Shown piece after piece: positions 1 through 8,122 of a DNA stretch of 40,136 nucleotides (its first letter is position 1; each line of letters starts with the position of its first letter). Under the pieces are notes generated by a model. That model worked only from the letters and a program-made list of their open reading frames with translations. It made no database searches and was not told the origin of the DNA. Source of the DNA: Xanthobacteraceae bacterium (GTDB lineage: Bacteria; Pseudomonadota; Alphaproteobacteria; Rhizobiales; Xanthobacteraceae); the NCBI GenBank assembly GCA_019745775.1, contig JAIESR010000056.1, positions 1 to 40,136 on the forward strand, written 5' to 3'. Position numbers and translations under genes: made by a program.

Positions 1-509
1 CGTCGCTCAGCCCCGCGCAGGGCGGCGGCAACCAGGGTGGCCGCACGGGCTGGCTCTCCGACCTGTTGACGCGCGCATCGCAGGACGACCCGGCAGCGCC
101 GCCATCGCAGGCACGCGCCCCCGCCCCGCCGCCGCCCGAGCCGGGCGACGACCGGCCGGCGCGCCATTCGATCGAGTCGCTCGACTCGCTCGCTGTCGAC
201 ATCGCCCGCATGATCGACCACGACGCCGCCGCCGAATTGTGGGACCGCTACAAGCGCGGCGAGCGCAACGTTTTCACCCGCAAGCTCTACACCATGCAGG
301 GCCAGCGGGCGTTCGAGGAGATCCGGCGCAAGTATCGCGGCGACCGTGACTTCATGCAGACGGTCGACCGTTACATCGCCGAGTTCGAGCGGCTGCTCGA
401 CGAGGTGTCACGCGACGACCGCGGCCAGGTGGTGGCGCGCACCTACCTCACCTCGGAGACCGGCAAGGTCTACACCATGCTCGCGCACGCGGCCGGCCGC
501 TTCGACTAG
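1..509 (+). CDS. C-terminal part of a conserved hypothetical protein (5' end outside window)
   Basis: The frame is open from the first bases (codons in phase with position 3) to the TAG at 507-509, so the gene starts upstream and only its last 168 or so codons are visible. A Pro/Ala-rich, probably disordered stretch is followed by a compact charged C-terminal domain of about 110 residues, rich in predicted helix, with motifs RKLYTMQGQRAFEEIRRKY and YLTSETGKVYTMLAHAAGRF. This domain resembles the conserved C-terminus of large uncharacterised proteins I associate with Bradyrhizobium and Rhodopseudomonas. No enzymatic motif is visible and I assign no function. A TTG at 66 could be read as a start, but the open frame and similar composition upstream argue for a longer protein. 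Confidence 0.7.
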   Translation, partial: SLSPAQGGGNQGGRTGWLSDLLTRASQDDPAAPPSQARAPAPPPPEPGDDRPARHSIESLDSLAVDIARMIDHDAAAELWDRYKRGERNVFTRKLYTMQGQRAFEEIRRKYRGDRDFMQTVDRYIAEFERLLDEVSRDDRGQVVARTYLTSETGKVYTMLAHAAGRFD

Positions 510-580
510 CGGCTCGCATTGTAGCGACCAAGATTGCGCCCTCTTCCCTCAAGGAGAGGGCGCTTCGCTATCCGCTCTTC

Positions 581-2956
581 TTATGGCTCTCCCGGCAGAG
601 CTGGAAACATGGGCGGCGGCACGCGGCGCTGCGAGGCCGCCTGATACGCAGTGGCAGCCTTCAGCGCCAGATGCTCCATCCCCGGCTCGACCAGGAAATT
701 GATCGAGAACGGCAGGCCCGGCGCCGGAATCTCCGTCGGGGCCGTGCTCGTGACGCTTCGATAAACCTTGCGCCCGTTGGCATCGGTCGCGAGCACGAAG
801 CGCGGGTCGTAGACCGTACGTACATATCCTGCCGGAATCAGGATTTCGGTAAGCCCTGCGTTCGGTCCGAGTGGATACGAAATCGCCCGGCCGTTGACGA
901 CGGGCTCCGGCGCAAGCCCGATCTTGGCGGGCGGCAGCGCCGTGTGAACCTGGATCAGAACATCCAGCTTGTTTTCATACATCACTTTCATCAGGATTCG
1001 TCGCAACAACTCGCGACGCTGGATGTTCTCGGCGATGCCTTTGGGCGGCCTATGCAGACTCGTAAGGTCCTCCCAATTCTTGAACGCCGCGCGCTGGTCG
1101 TCGCCCCAAAACTTCGATCGCGCGTTGAGCGACGGCCAGTCCACCAGCGTTTCCTTGAAGCCGCGGTCGGCCCAGTCCTTGGCTCGCCGCGTCAGATACT
1201 GCGGGATATGAAACCGGAAACTTCTCGATCCGGTATCCCCGCCTCCGCCCAGGAGATTGCGCAGCGTGAGGTTGCGCGGCGAGGGCTCGAGCCCTTCGGC
1301 CCAGCGCACCATCCAATCGGCCGAAGCGAGCGTCCCGGTTCCCTTGGTCACGCCGGGCGCAAACGGCGTCGGGCGAATGCGCGCGGCAAAGTCGGGAAAT
1401 TGCGGCTCCCTGGCGGGCGTCAGGCGATAGAGGAAATCGGGAAACAGCACCGGGACAAGTTCCGCAATCGCCCGATCGAACGTCGTCGTCATGTTCTCGA
1501 TCTCGGGATCGTCGACCCACCCCGCAGTTACCGATTCCACCAGCGTGGCACCGAGATGCCCGGCCAGCATCGCCTTCATTTCAGCTGAGACTGCATCGAC
1601 GATCGGCTCATCGACCTTGGCGTGCTTGACCATGAATTCGCGGATGATGCCGATGCGCATGCCCTTGAGCGCGCCGGGACTGCCGCTGGTGATCGCGCTG
1701 GCATAGGGCTCGGTCGGGAGGCTCGACCGCGGCACGGTGGTGAAGATATCGCGAGGGTCGTAATACCCCTTGACCGGATCCTTGAGGGCGTCCAGCACCC
1801 GCACCGCGTCGGTGACGGCGCGGCAGTGAATCCCGGACCGGTCGTTGTATATCTCGGCGCCGATGGCGCCGCCGAGAAACGACAAATGCGCCTTGTGCGG
1901 GAGGATCAGCGCCACCGAATTGTGGTTGGCCGGCCCTCGGCACGATTGACCTGTCTCCTCGCACAAGCTGCACATGACGAGGTTCGTGCTCACGGACACG
2001 CCGGAGCCCGAGCTCGATCCGATCGATGCCGCACGCGTGGTATCGTAAGAGTTGCACGGGTTGCCCGCCCAGGTGCTGCGCTGATATCCGAGGACCGAGG
2101 CGAAGACCTTGGTCGGGTAATTCGCACCGCCCGGGTTGCCAGGCCCGCGCCCGTTGTATTCGGTGGTGTTGGCTTTGGCGAACATGATCGCGCCGGTCTC
2201 CCGCAGCCGCGCGACGAGCGTGTGATCGCGTGCGGGAAAGTCGATGTCATACGCTGCGTCACCGCCGCCGGTCGACCGCATATCTTTTGCGTCAAACGGA
2301 TCCTTCAACGAAAACGGGATGCAATACATCGGCATCGCCGCAAGATCGGGATTGCGGCCGTACTGTCGATCGAGCTCATCCGCGCGCTCGAGCGCGTCCG
2401 GCTGACGGCGGAATTCCTCGCAAACCGCCGGCGCTCCCGGCGGAAGCGGTCCGGCGGACGGATGCCTGTCGAAATCGCCCTTGCACGTCACCGATCGCTG
2501 GCCGCGGATGTTGAGCATACCCAGCGCGCGCACCTGACCGGCATTTGGGATACCCACGGTCATTCCGAACTGCTGCTGCACGGTCGGGTCGGAGGCGGTC
2601 GCCTCCATGCGGCCGAACTCGATGGGCAGCGTTTTTCCCGGGTCGCTGTCGGGTCGATCCGCCGTCGCCTTCACCGCAGCCTGATATTCCTCATAGCTCG
2701 GAAGGTACGTCGGTGCCATATCCTCCGTGACCAGCTGGTTGCAGGTGCCGTTGTAGGCTTTCGCGCGGTTGACGTATGCCTGCACCAACCCTCTGCAGGT
2801 CAGCTGACCCTCGCGAATGGCCCGATGGACGTCGGGGATCGTCGCCTCCAGCAGCCGAAACCGGAACGGCGTCGCTTGCGCGTAGAGTTCGCTTGCGCTG
2901 GTGCCCAGGACGCTCAGCACGACTGCGATGAACAAACCTGACTTGGCGAATGCCAT
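581..2956 (-). CDS. Secreted amidase-signature family hydrolase, unusually long (791 aa)
   Basis: Probably hydrolyses a carboxamide bond in the periplasm; the substrate cannot be read from the sequence. A signal peptide covers about residues 1-27 (hydrophobic AVVLSVLGTSASELYAQA). The amidase-signature core follows: SLKDPFD with catalytic Lys218, GSSSGSG (313-319) with the cis-Ser at 314, and EETGQSCRGPA with nucleophile Ser338. The 24-residue Ser314-Ser338 spacing equals that of characterised family members, so the Lys-cisSer-Ser triad looks intact. At 791 aa it is well above the usual 450-550; the extra length lies before the Lys (about 200 residues, against 60-80) and in the C-terminal half. 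Several Cys residues around the active site (C301, C329, C332, C339) suggest disulfides, fitting export. The ATG at 2956 is preceded by a G-rich stretch. It follows the binding-protein gene on the same strand after 150 bp. Confidence 0.85.
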   Translation of the reverse strand: MAFAKSGLFIAVVLSVLGTSASELYAQATPFRFRLLEATIPDVHRAIREGQLTCRGLVQAYVNRAKAYNGTCNQLVTEDMAPTYLPSYEEYQAAVKATADRPDSDPGKTLPIEFGRMEATASDPTVQQQFGMTVGIPNAGQVRALGMLNIRGQRSVTCKGDFDRHPSAGPLPPGAPAVCEEFRRQPDALERADELDRQYGRNPDLAAMPMYCIPFSLKDPFDAKDMRSTGGGDAAYDIDFPARDHTLVARLRETGAIMFAKANTTEYNGRGPGNPGGANYPTKVFASVLGYQRSTWAGNPCNSYDTTRAASIGSSSGSGVSVSTNLVMCSLCEETGQSCRGPANHNSVALILPHKAHLSFLGGAIGAEIYNDRSGIHCRAVTDAVRVLDALKDPVKGYYDPRDIFTTVPRSSLPTEPYASAITSGSPGALKGMRIGIIREFMVKHAKVDEPIVDAVSAEMKAMLAGHLGATLVESVTAGWVDDPEIENMTTTFDRAIAELVPVLFPDFLYRLTPAREPQFPDFAARIRPTPFAPGVTKGTGTLASADWMVRWAEGLEPSPRNLTLRNLLGGGGDTGSRSFRFHIPQYLTRRAKDWADRGFKETLVDWPSLNARSKFWGDDQRAAFKNWEDLTSLHRPPKGIAENIQRRELLRRILMKVMYENKLDVLIQVHTALPPAKIGLAPEPVVNGRAISYPLGPNAGLTEILIPAGYVRTVYDPRFVLATDANGRKVYRSVTSTAPTEIPAPGLPFSINFLVEPGMEHLALKAATAYQAASQRRVPPPMFPALPGEP

Positions 2957-3019
2957 GTGTACCCCCGCGGTTAGAAATTGCGGTCGACCTCGCGCGCGTT
3001 CTGCGCGGTCAGCTCCGCA

Positions 3020-3039
3020 AAAAATGTAACCGCATTTTT
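3020..3039. repeat. A/T-rich inverted repeat between two minus-strand genes
   Basis: AAAAATG (3020-3026) and CATTTTT (3033-3039) form a perfect 7-bp inverted repeat with a 6-nt loop. It lies in the 150-bp gap after the binding-protein gene and before the amidase start. It could be a weak terminator for the former or an operator for the latter; the low GC of the stem makes terminator function uncertain. Confidence 0.35.
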
Positions 3040-3106
3040 GGGGGACGAAAACACCATCTGCCCGACGGATCGGCTGGCATGAGGCCGCCCGTTTGCCGTC
3101 GTGTCT

Positions 3107-4159
3107 CTACCGTTTCAGGAACAACTCCTGCCAGAGCTTCTCCCAACGCGGCGCCTCGTCGGTCCATTTGATCGGATCGACCATCTGGTACTTGAAGCGC
3201 GTGAGCAGCGTGTCCTCGCGCTTGCTCGACGGGTTGCGGTCGAGGCTGTTGAGGAGCTTCTGCCCCTCGGTCGACAGCATGAACTCGGCGAAGAGCAGCG
3301 CCGCGTTCGGATTGCGCGCATTGCGCGCCACCGCCACCGCCTGCGGCCGCCCGACGATCGGCTCGACCGCGACCCAGTCGACCGGGCCGCCGCGCTTCTT
3401 GATCGAGTCCGCGTTGCCCGAATAGACGGTCAGCCCGACCTGGATTTCGCCGGCGCCGATCAACTGCGCCAGCAGCGCATGACCGAGCCGCATGTCCGGG
3501 CGCAGCGCCGCCAATTTGCGGAACATCTCCATGCCGCGCTCGACCCCGAGATAGTTGATGACGGCGTACATCCAGTCTTCGTCGGTCGACTCGATCCCGA
3601 TCCGTCCCTTCCATTTCGGATCGACGAAACCTTCATAGGTCGGTGGAATCTCCTCCTTCTTCACTTTGGTGGTGTTGAAGGCGACCACCCAGAGATTGGC
3701 GCGCGCCGCGTACCAGCGCCGGTGCGGCGGGATCGCCCAGTCCGGCAGGTCGCCGCTATGGGCCGAATGGAACGCCGCAACGATGTTCTCGCGCGCGATC
3801 TGATCGACCTCGGGCGCATTGGTCTCGAGCACGTCCATGCCCTGGCGGTTGGCGCGTGCCTCGTTGACGACGCGTTGGATCACCTGGTCGCTGGTCGCGC
3901 GCCAGAGCTGGACCTTGATCCCGTATTTGGCCTCAAACGCCTTCGCGAGCGGGCCGGACTCCTGCGTCTGCATTGAGGTATAGAAGGTGACGCTGCCTTC
4001 CTTCTTGGCGGCGGCGATGAGGCGCTGCTCGCGATCGGGCGACTTGTCGGTGTAGATCGCCGGCGCGTCGGTCTTGGTCTGCGCGACGGCGGTGGCGATC
4101 GCGCCGAAAGATGCCGCCGCAACCAGTAACGAAACCCGTAACCACATGCTGGCAGACAT
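3107..4159 (-). CDS. Periplasmic extracellular solute-binding protein, family 1 (Fe3+/FbpA-like)
   Basis: A 350-aa periplasmic binding protein of the type that feeds ABC importers of iron, thiosulfate, polyamines or similar. The start is the ATG at 4159, with GGAG 8 nt upstream on the minus strand; a longer frame upstream has no signal peptide at its N-terminus. Signal peptide is residues 1-26 (LLVAAASFGAIATAVA before Q27). The mature part begins REQRLIAAAKKEGSVTFYTSM, with later WRATSDQVIQRV and DPKWKGRIGIE, typical of the FbpA-like group. No permease or ATPase gene is nearby, so the protein is an orphan and its ligand is unknown. It is divergent from the dipeptide epimerase gene, with an 82-bp shared control region (4160-4241). 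Confidence 0.85.
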   Translation of the reverse strand: MSASMWLRVSLLVAAASFGAIATAVAQTKTDAPAIYTDKSPDREQRLIAAAKKEGSVTFYTSMQTQESGPLAKAFEAKYGIKVQLWRATSDQVIQRVVNEARANRQGMDVLETNAPEVDQIARENIVAAFHSAHSGDLPDWAIPPHRRWYAARANLWVVAFNTTKVKKEEIPPTYEGFVDPKWKGRIGIESTDEDWMYAVINYLGVERGMEMFRKLAALRPDMRLGHALLAQLIGAGEIQVGLTVYSGNADSIKKRGGPVDWVAVEPIVGRPQAVAVARNARNPNAALLFAEFMLSTEGQKLLNSLDRNPSSKREDTLLTRFKYQMVDPIKWTDEAPRWEKLWQELFLKR

Positions 4160-4241
4160 GGTCTGATCTCCGCTGCTCGCCCGCTTGTACCCCGCCCTGC
4201 CGGGAGGCCACAATGCGACCCACCGCCCTGACCGGCTCCGC

Positions 4242-5234
4242 ATGTCCTCCGCCCCGATCAACCTGACCGCCCGCGCCGAGACCTGGCCGATCGCCGGTAC
4301 CTTTACCATAAGCCGCGGCGCCAAGACCGAAGCCACGGTCGTGGTGGCTGAGCTGTCCGACGGGACCCATCGCGGCCGCGGCGAATGCGTGCCCTATGCC
4401 CGCTACGGCGAGACCGTCGATTCGGTCGTCGCCGCGATCCAGGCGATGCGCCCGCGGATCGCCGCCGGCCTCGACCGCGCCGGCCTGCAACGGGCGATGA
4501 AGCCGGGCGCGGCGCGCAATGCGCTCGACTGCGCGTTCTGGGATCTCGAAGCCAAGCGCACCGGCAGGCCGGCGCATGAGCTCGCCGGCATGGCCGCGCC
4601 ACAACCGCTCGTCACCGCCTATACAATCTCGCTCGCGAGCCCCATGGAGATGGCGGCCGCCGCGCTCGAGGCTGCCGGCCACGCGCTGCTCAAGGTCAAG
4701 CTCGGCGGCGCCGGCGATCCCGAGCGGATCGCAGCGGTGCGGCGCGCGGCGCCCCATGCCGAACTGATCGTCGATGCCAACGAAGCCTGGACCCAGCGAA
4801 ACCTGACCGACAATCTCGCCGCCTGCGCCGCCGCCGGCGTTACGCTGATCGAGCAACCCCTGCCCGACGGCCAGGATGGGGTACTGTCCGCATTCCGGCA
4901 CCCGCTGCCGATCTGCGCCGACGAAAGCGCCCACGCACGGGATTCGCTGGCGGCGCTTTGCGACAAGTATGAAGCGGTCAATATCAAGCTGGACAAGGCC
5001 GGCGGCCTGACCGAAGCGCTGGCCACCGCCGAGGAGGCGGCGCGGCTCGGCCTGACGATGATGGCCGGCTGCATGGTTGCCACCTCGCTGGCGATGGCGC
5101 CGGCGATGCTGGTGGCGCAGCGGGCCCGCGTCGTCGATCTCGACGGCGCGCTCCTGCTCGCGCGCGACCGGCTCTATCCGCTGCGCTACGAAGGCAGCCG
5201 CGTGCATCCACCGTCCCGCGCGCTATGGGGATAA
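4242..5234 (+). CDS. Dipeptide epimerase (L-Ala-D/L-Glu epimerase type, enolase superfamily)
   Basis: A 330-aa cytoplasmic enzyme expected to epimerise the second residue of a dipeptide such as L-Ala-D-Glu, a step in recycling murein peptides. It has the N-terminal capping domain followed by the TIM barrel of the muconate-lactonising subgroup. Catalytic lysines lie in KVK (Lys153 of 151-153) and NIKLDKAGG (Lys249); metal ligands are Asp178 (VDANEAW), Glu204 (IEQPL) and Asp227 (ADES). The ATG at 4242 is preferred over an in-frame ATG at 4185 because the extra 19 residues do not resemble the family N-terminus. A TctC-type binding protein follows after 58 bp on the same strand and may be cotranscribed. 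Substrate specificity beyond the family is inferred. Confidence 0.87.
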   Translation: MSSAPINLTARAETWPIAGTFTISRGAKTEATVVVAELSDGTHRGRGECVPYARYGETVDSVVAAIQAMRPRIAAGLDRAGLQRAMKPGAARNALDCAFWDLEAKRTGRPAHELAGMAAPQPLVTAYTISLASPMEMAAAALEAAGHALLKVKLGGAGDPERIAAVRRAAPHAELIVDANEAWTQRNLTDNLAACAAAGVTLIEQPLPDGQDGVLSAFRHPLPICADESAHARDSLAALCDKYEAVNIKLDKAGGLTEALATAEEAARLGLTMMAGCMVATSLAMAPAMLVAQRARVVDLDGALLLARDRLYPLRYEGSRVHPPSRALWG

Positions 5235-5292
5235 TTTGTCGCTCCTCGGCTCCGCGCCGGGACGGTATTCTGCCCCGACGAGAGGAAGCGCG

Positions 5293-6270
5293 ATGATCTT
5301 CAAGCGATGGTTCAGGTCCGGCGCCCTGGCGGCAGCCGCGGCCTGCCTATTCGCCGGCTCGGCACCGGCGCAAACCTACCCGTCGAAGCCGGTGCGGATT
5401 ATCGTGCCTTTCGCGCCCGGCGGCGTCGACGTCACCGCCCGCCTGATCGCCGACCGGCTGACCGCCGGGCTGGGACAGCCGTTCATTGTCGAGAACCGGC
5501 CCGGCGCCGGCGGGTCGGTCGGCGCCAAGATGGTCACGAGCTCCGACCCCGACGGCCACACGCTGATGTTCAGCACGCCCGGCCCGGTCGTGGTCAGCCC
5601 GCTGATCAACCGCAACGCCGGCTACGATACGCTCAAGAATTTTGCCCCGATCGCGATCGTCTCGCAGAGCCCGCTGTTGCTGGCTATCCACCCTTCCGTG
5701 CCGGCCAAGACGGTGGCGGAGCTCGTGGCCTACGCCAAGGCCAACCCCGGCAAGGTCCACTTCCCCTCGCCCGGCTTCGGCACGCAGCCGCATCTCGTCG
5801 GCGAGATGTTCAGGTCGATGACCGGCACCGACATCGTGCATGTGCCTTATCGCGGTTCTGCGCCGGCGATCACCGACCTGTTGGCCGGGCAGATGCAGAT
5901 CTATTTCGACAATTTCGCCAATGTGCTCCAGCACGTTGAAAGCGGAAAACTGCGCGCCCTCGCCGTCACCGGCGACGCGCGCGTGAAGCAGCTGCCGGAT
6001 GTACCTACCATGAAGGAGAGCGGCTTCGGCGGCATCGCCGCGGTCTATTGGAACGGCTTGCTGGCGCCGGCGGGAACCCCGCCAGCCGTCGTCGACCTGC
6101 TGAATGCCGCCGTTAACCAGGCGCTCGCCGCGCCGGAGGTGCACGCCGCTTTGCGGAAACTCGGTTCCGATCCCAAGAGCGGAACTCCGCAGGAATTTGC
6201 CGCCTTCATCGCCGACGAGGTCCGGACTTGGGGCAAGGTCGTCCGCGATGCGAATATCAAGGTCGAATGA
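5293..6270 (+). CDS. Tripartite tricarboxylate transporter substrate-binding protein (Bug/TctC family)
   Basis: A 325-aa periplasmic receptor of the TctC family, which presents small organic acids or other metabolites to a TctAB permease. Signal peptide is residues 1-26 (ALAAAAACLFAGSAPA before QTYP). The family signature YPSKPVRIIVPFAPGG is directly after it, followed by VENRPGAGGSVGA and VPYRGSAPAITDLLAGQ, the ligand-binding loops of Bug proteins. AGAGGAAG at 5280-5287 is a good ribosome site before the ATG at 5293. No tctA or tctB gene is present, which is usual for this greatly expanded family. It is likely cotranscribed with the dipeptide epimerase upstream. Confidence 0.92.
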   Translation: MIFKRWFRSGALAAAAACLFAGSAPAQTYPSKPVRIIVPFAPGGVDVTARLIADRLTAGLGQPFIVENRPGAGGSVGAKMVTSSDPDGHTLMFSTPGPVVVSPLINRNAGYDTLKNFAPIAIVSQSPLLLAIHPSVPAKTVAELVAYAKANPGKVHFPSPGFGTQPHLVGEMFRSMTGTDIVHVPYRGSAPAITDLLAGQMQIYFDNFANVLQHVESGKLRALAVTGDARVKQLPDVPTMKESGFGGIAAVYWNGLLAPAGTPPAVVDLLNAAVNQALAAPEVHAALRKLGSDPKSGTPQEFAAFIADEVRTWGKVVRDANIKVE

Positions 6271-6397
6271 GCGGTGGGAACCCACGGGTTCCACGCGAAA
6301 GATCTCGCCCAGATAAATTTAATGATTGAAACACTTTCGCATCACCCTCCTAACCCTTTAGAAAGATGCTCTGGGATTTTGGCACGAGGGAGAGGTC

Positions 6398-6829
6398 ATG
6401 CGGCTGGCTGCGCTTCTTTTTGGCGCCGTCCTCACGGCGCTGTCGGTTCCGTCTGCTTCGGCAGCCGTGAGGATCACCGGCGATAACGGCGGCCAGATCG
6501 GTCCCTATCTCGAACAGCTCGCCGCCATCCGCGACTCTGGCCAGCAAGTCATCATCGACGGTCCCTGCCTTTCCGCCTGCACAATGATACTCGGCGTCAT
6601 TCCGCGCGAGCGCATCTGCGTGACGCGGCGTGCACGGCTTGGCTTTCATGCCGCCTGGCATCACGGCGAGAACGGGCGCATCGCCACCAACCGCGGCGGC
6701 ACGCAATTGCTGATGGCGGTTTATCCGCCGAACGTGAAGAACTGGATCAACCGGCGCGGCGGCCTCACGCGCGAGATGAAGTATCTCACCGGCGCCGAGC
6801 TCGCGTCGATGTACCGGACCTGCCGCTAA
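6398..6829 (+). CDS. Small secreted protein with a GPCLSAC motif, conserved hypothetical
   Basis: A 143-aa exported protein. Signal peptide is about residues 1-23 (LAALLFGAVLTALSVPSASA). The mature part has GGQIGPYLEQLAAIRDSGQQ, then VIIDGPCLSACTMIL, then a basic RICVTRRARLGFHAAWH. The order strand, G-x-C-x-S-A-C-x-x-x, and a later GFHAA resembles the active-site region of ClpP/crotonase-fold periplasmic proteins, where a Ser and a downstream His are used. Here that is only a resemblance, and the protein is too short for a full ClpP fold. Three Cys (in CLSAC and before the C-terminal Arg) could form disulfides. GAGGGAGAGG precedes the ATG. It ends 4 bp from the convergent MFS gene. Confidence 0.7.
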   Translation: MRLAALLFGAVLTALSVPSASAAVRITGDNGGQIGPYLEQLAAIRDSGQQVIIDGPCLSACTMILGVIPRERICVTRRARLGFHAAWHHGENGRIATNRGGTQLLMAVYPPNVKNWINRRGGLTREMKYLTGAELASMYRTCR

Positions 6830-6840
6830 CCCGTTAGCGG
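6823..6840. terminator. Bidirectional hairpin containing both stop codons of convergent genes
   Basis: CCGCTAAC (6823-6830) and GTTAGCGG (6833-6840) form a perfect 8-bp inverted repeat. The TAA of the upstream plus-strand gene (6827-6829) and the TAA of the minus-strand MFS gene (read 6836-6834) lie inside the two arms. A T-rich CTTTCGCCCTTTTG follows on the plus strand. It probably terminates the small secreted protein gene and could act in both directions. Confidence 0.6.
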
Positions 6841-8009
6841 CTTTCGCCCTTTTGCAAGCGATGCGCGACGAACCCCGCTGCAAGGCCGGCAGCGGCGATG
6901 AGCGCCATCGCGCCGTAGGCGGCGGTGCCGAAGCGCCCGTAGAGCAGACCTGACAATCCCGTCCCCGCCGCGATCGCGACGCCGTTCGCAACCGCGAGAT
7001 AGCCTTGCGCGGTTGCCGCGAGCCCGGCCGGCGCCGCGCGCGCGATGAAGCCCAGCGTGCCGAGATGCGTGGCGCCGAACGACAGCCCGTGCAGGCATTG
7101 CAGCATCACCAGCAGCGCGCCGGGTGGGTTGAACGTCATTACGCTCCAGCGCAGCAGCGCACCCGCGGCTCCGATCAGGATCAGCACCGTCGGAGTGAAT
7201 GCGGCCGGCAACCGCACCGAGAGCGCGAACAGGACGATCTCCGCCAGCACGCCGAGCGCCCACAACACGCCAATGGTGCCGCCGCCATAACCGTCCGCCT
7301 GCCAGGCGATGGTCGAGAAGCCGTAATAGAGCGCGTGGCTGCCCTGGATCAGGCTTGCGGCGGCGGCGACGGCGATGAACGACGGATCGCGCAGCAGCAG
7401 GCGTGCCGGTGGCGTCTCGCTTGGCGTGCCTGCGGGCCGCGCACCAAGCGGCGGCAGCGTCCAAGCCGTCACCAGGCAGAGTGCGACCGCGCCGACGATC
7501 AGCCAGATCAGGTCGCGGGCGGCGATGAAGTCGAGCAGATAGCCGGCGGCGAGATTGGCGACGATGAACGCCGCCGAGCCCCACAGCCGGACCGGCCCGT
7601 AAGCCCGCCGGTGCGGTGCCAGCCCGCGCAACGCATAGACGTCGGAAAGCACGAACAGCAGCATGAAGGCGGTCGCCGCCAGCGGATAGATCGCGGCGAT
7701 CGCGGCGGTGCTCGTCATGAAGCCGAGCGTGCCAAACCCGAAAAGCGCCACGAGCGTGGCCAGCATGACAACCATCCGCAGCGCGTCGTGGCGGTCGGCC
7801 GCCCGCGTCGCCAGCGGGATCACGAACAGCCGCAGGACCATCGGCAGGGCCAGCACCACGCCGATGGCCTGCGGCGCGAGCCCCTTGGCCGCCAGCCAGA
7901 CCGGCAGGAACGGCAGGTGCACCCCCAGCGCGATGAAGGTGCTCGCGTAGAACAGCGCCATCCGCTGGACGAATCGTCCGCCTGCGCGTTCCTGGGGATG
8001 ACTCGGCAT
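6834..8009 (-). CDS. MFS transporter, HcaT/LacY-like (MFS_1_like) family
   Basis: A 391-aa inner-membrane protein with about 12 hydrophobic segments in two halves. The N-terminus RMALFYASTFIALGVHLPFL followed by WLAAKGLAPQAIGVVLALPM is the signature of the group that includes 3-phenylpropionate permease HcaT and nucleoside symporters. A charged loop with RAADRHDALR corresponds to the MFS loop 2-3 motif, and the half-repeat RRAYGPVRLWGSAAFIVANL matches the TM4-5 region. The substrate is unknown. The ATG at 8009 is the natural start. It is convergent with the small secreted protein gene, sharing the hairpin over both stops, and divergent from the 585-aa gene (113-bp gap). Confidence 0.85.
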   Translation of the reverse strand: MPSHPQERAGGRFVQRMALFYASTFIALGVHLPFLPVWLAAKGLAPQAIGVVLALPMVLRLFVIPLATRAADRHDALRMVVMLATLVALFGFGTLGFMTSTAAIAAIYPLAATAFMLLFVLSDVYALRGLAPHRRAYGPVRLWGSAAFIVANLAAGYLLDFIAARDLIWLIVGAVALCLVTAWTLPPLGARPAGTPSETPPARLLLRDPSFIAVAAAASLIQGSHALYYGFSTIAWQADGYGGGTIGVLWALGVLAEIVLFALSVRLPAAFTPTVLILIGAAGALLRWSVMTFNPPGALLVMLQCLHGLSFGATHLGTLGFIARAAPAGLAATAQGYLAVANGVAIAAGTGLSGLLYGRFGTAAYGAMALIAAAGLAAGFVAHRLQKGESR

Positions 8010-8122
8010 GGGGGTCGATGGCGTCTCGTCTGGCAGGGCGTCCGTCGGCGATCGCTAGTGCCCGACGGTACCCCTACGATTATCATGCTGTTTGCGCACC
8101 TGATTCGGAGGGTGTCAGGGCC

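Noticed and set aside
1622-2941. A 439-codon plus-strand frame
   Set aside because: It is antisense to the amidase, which has an intact catalytic triad and signal peptide; the product looks random and Arg/His-rich.
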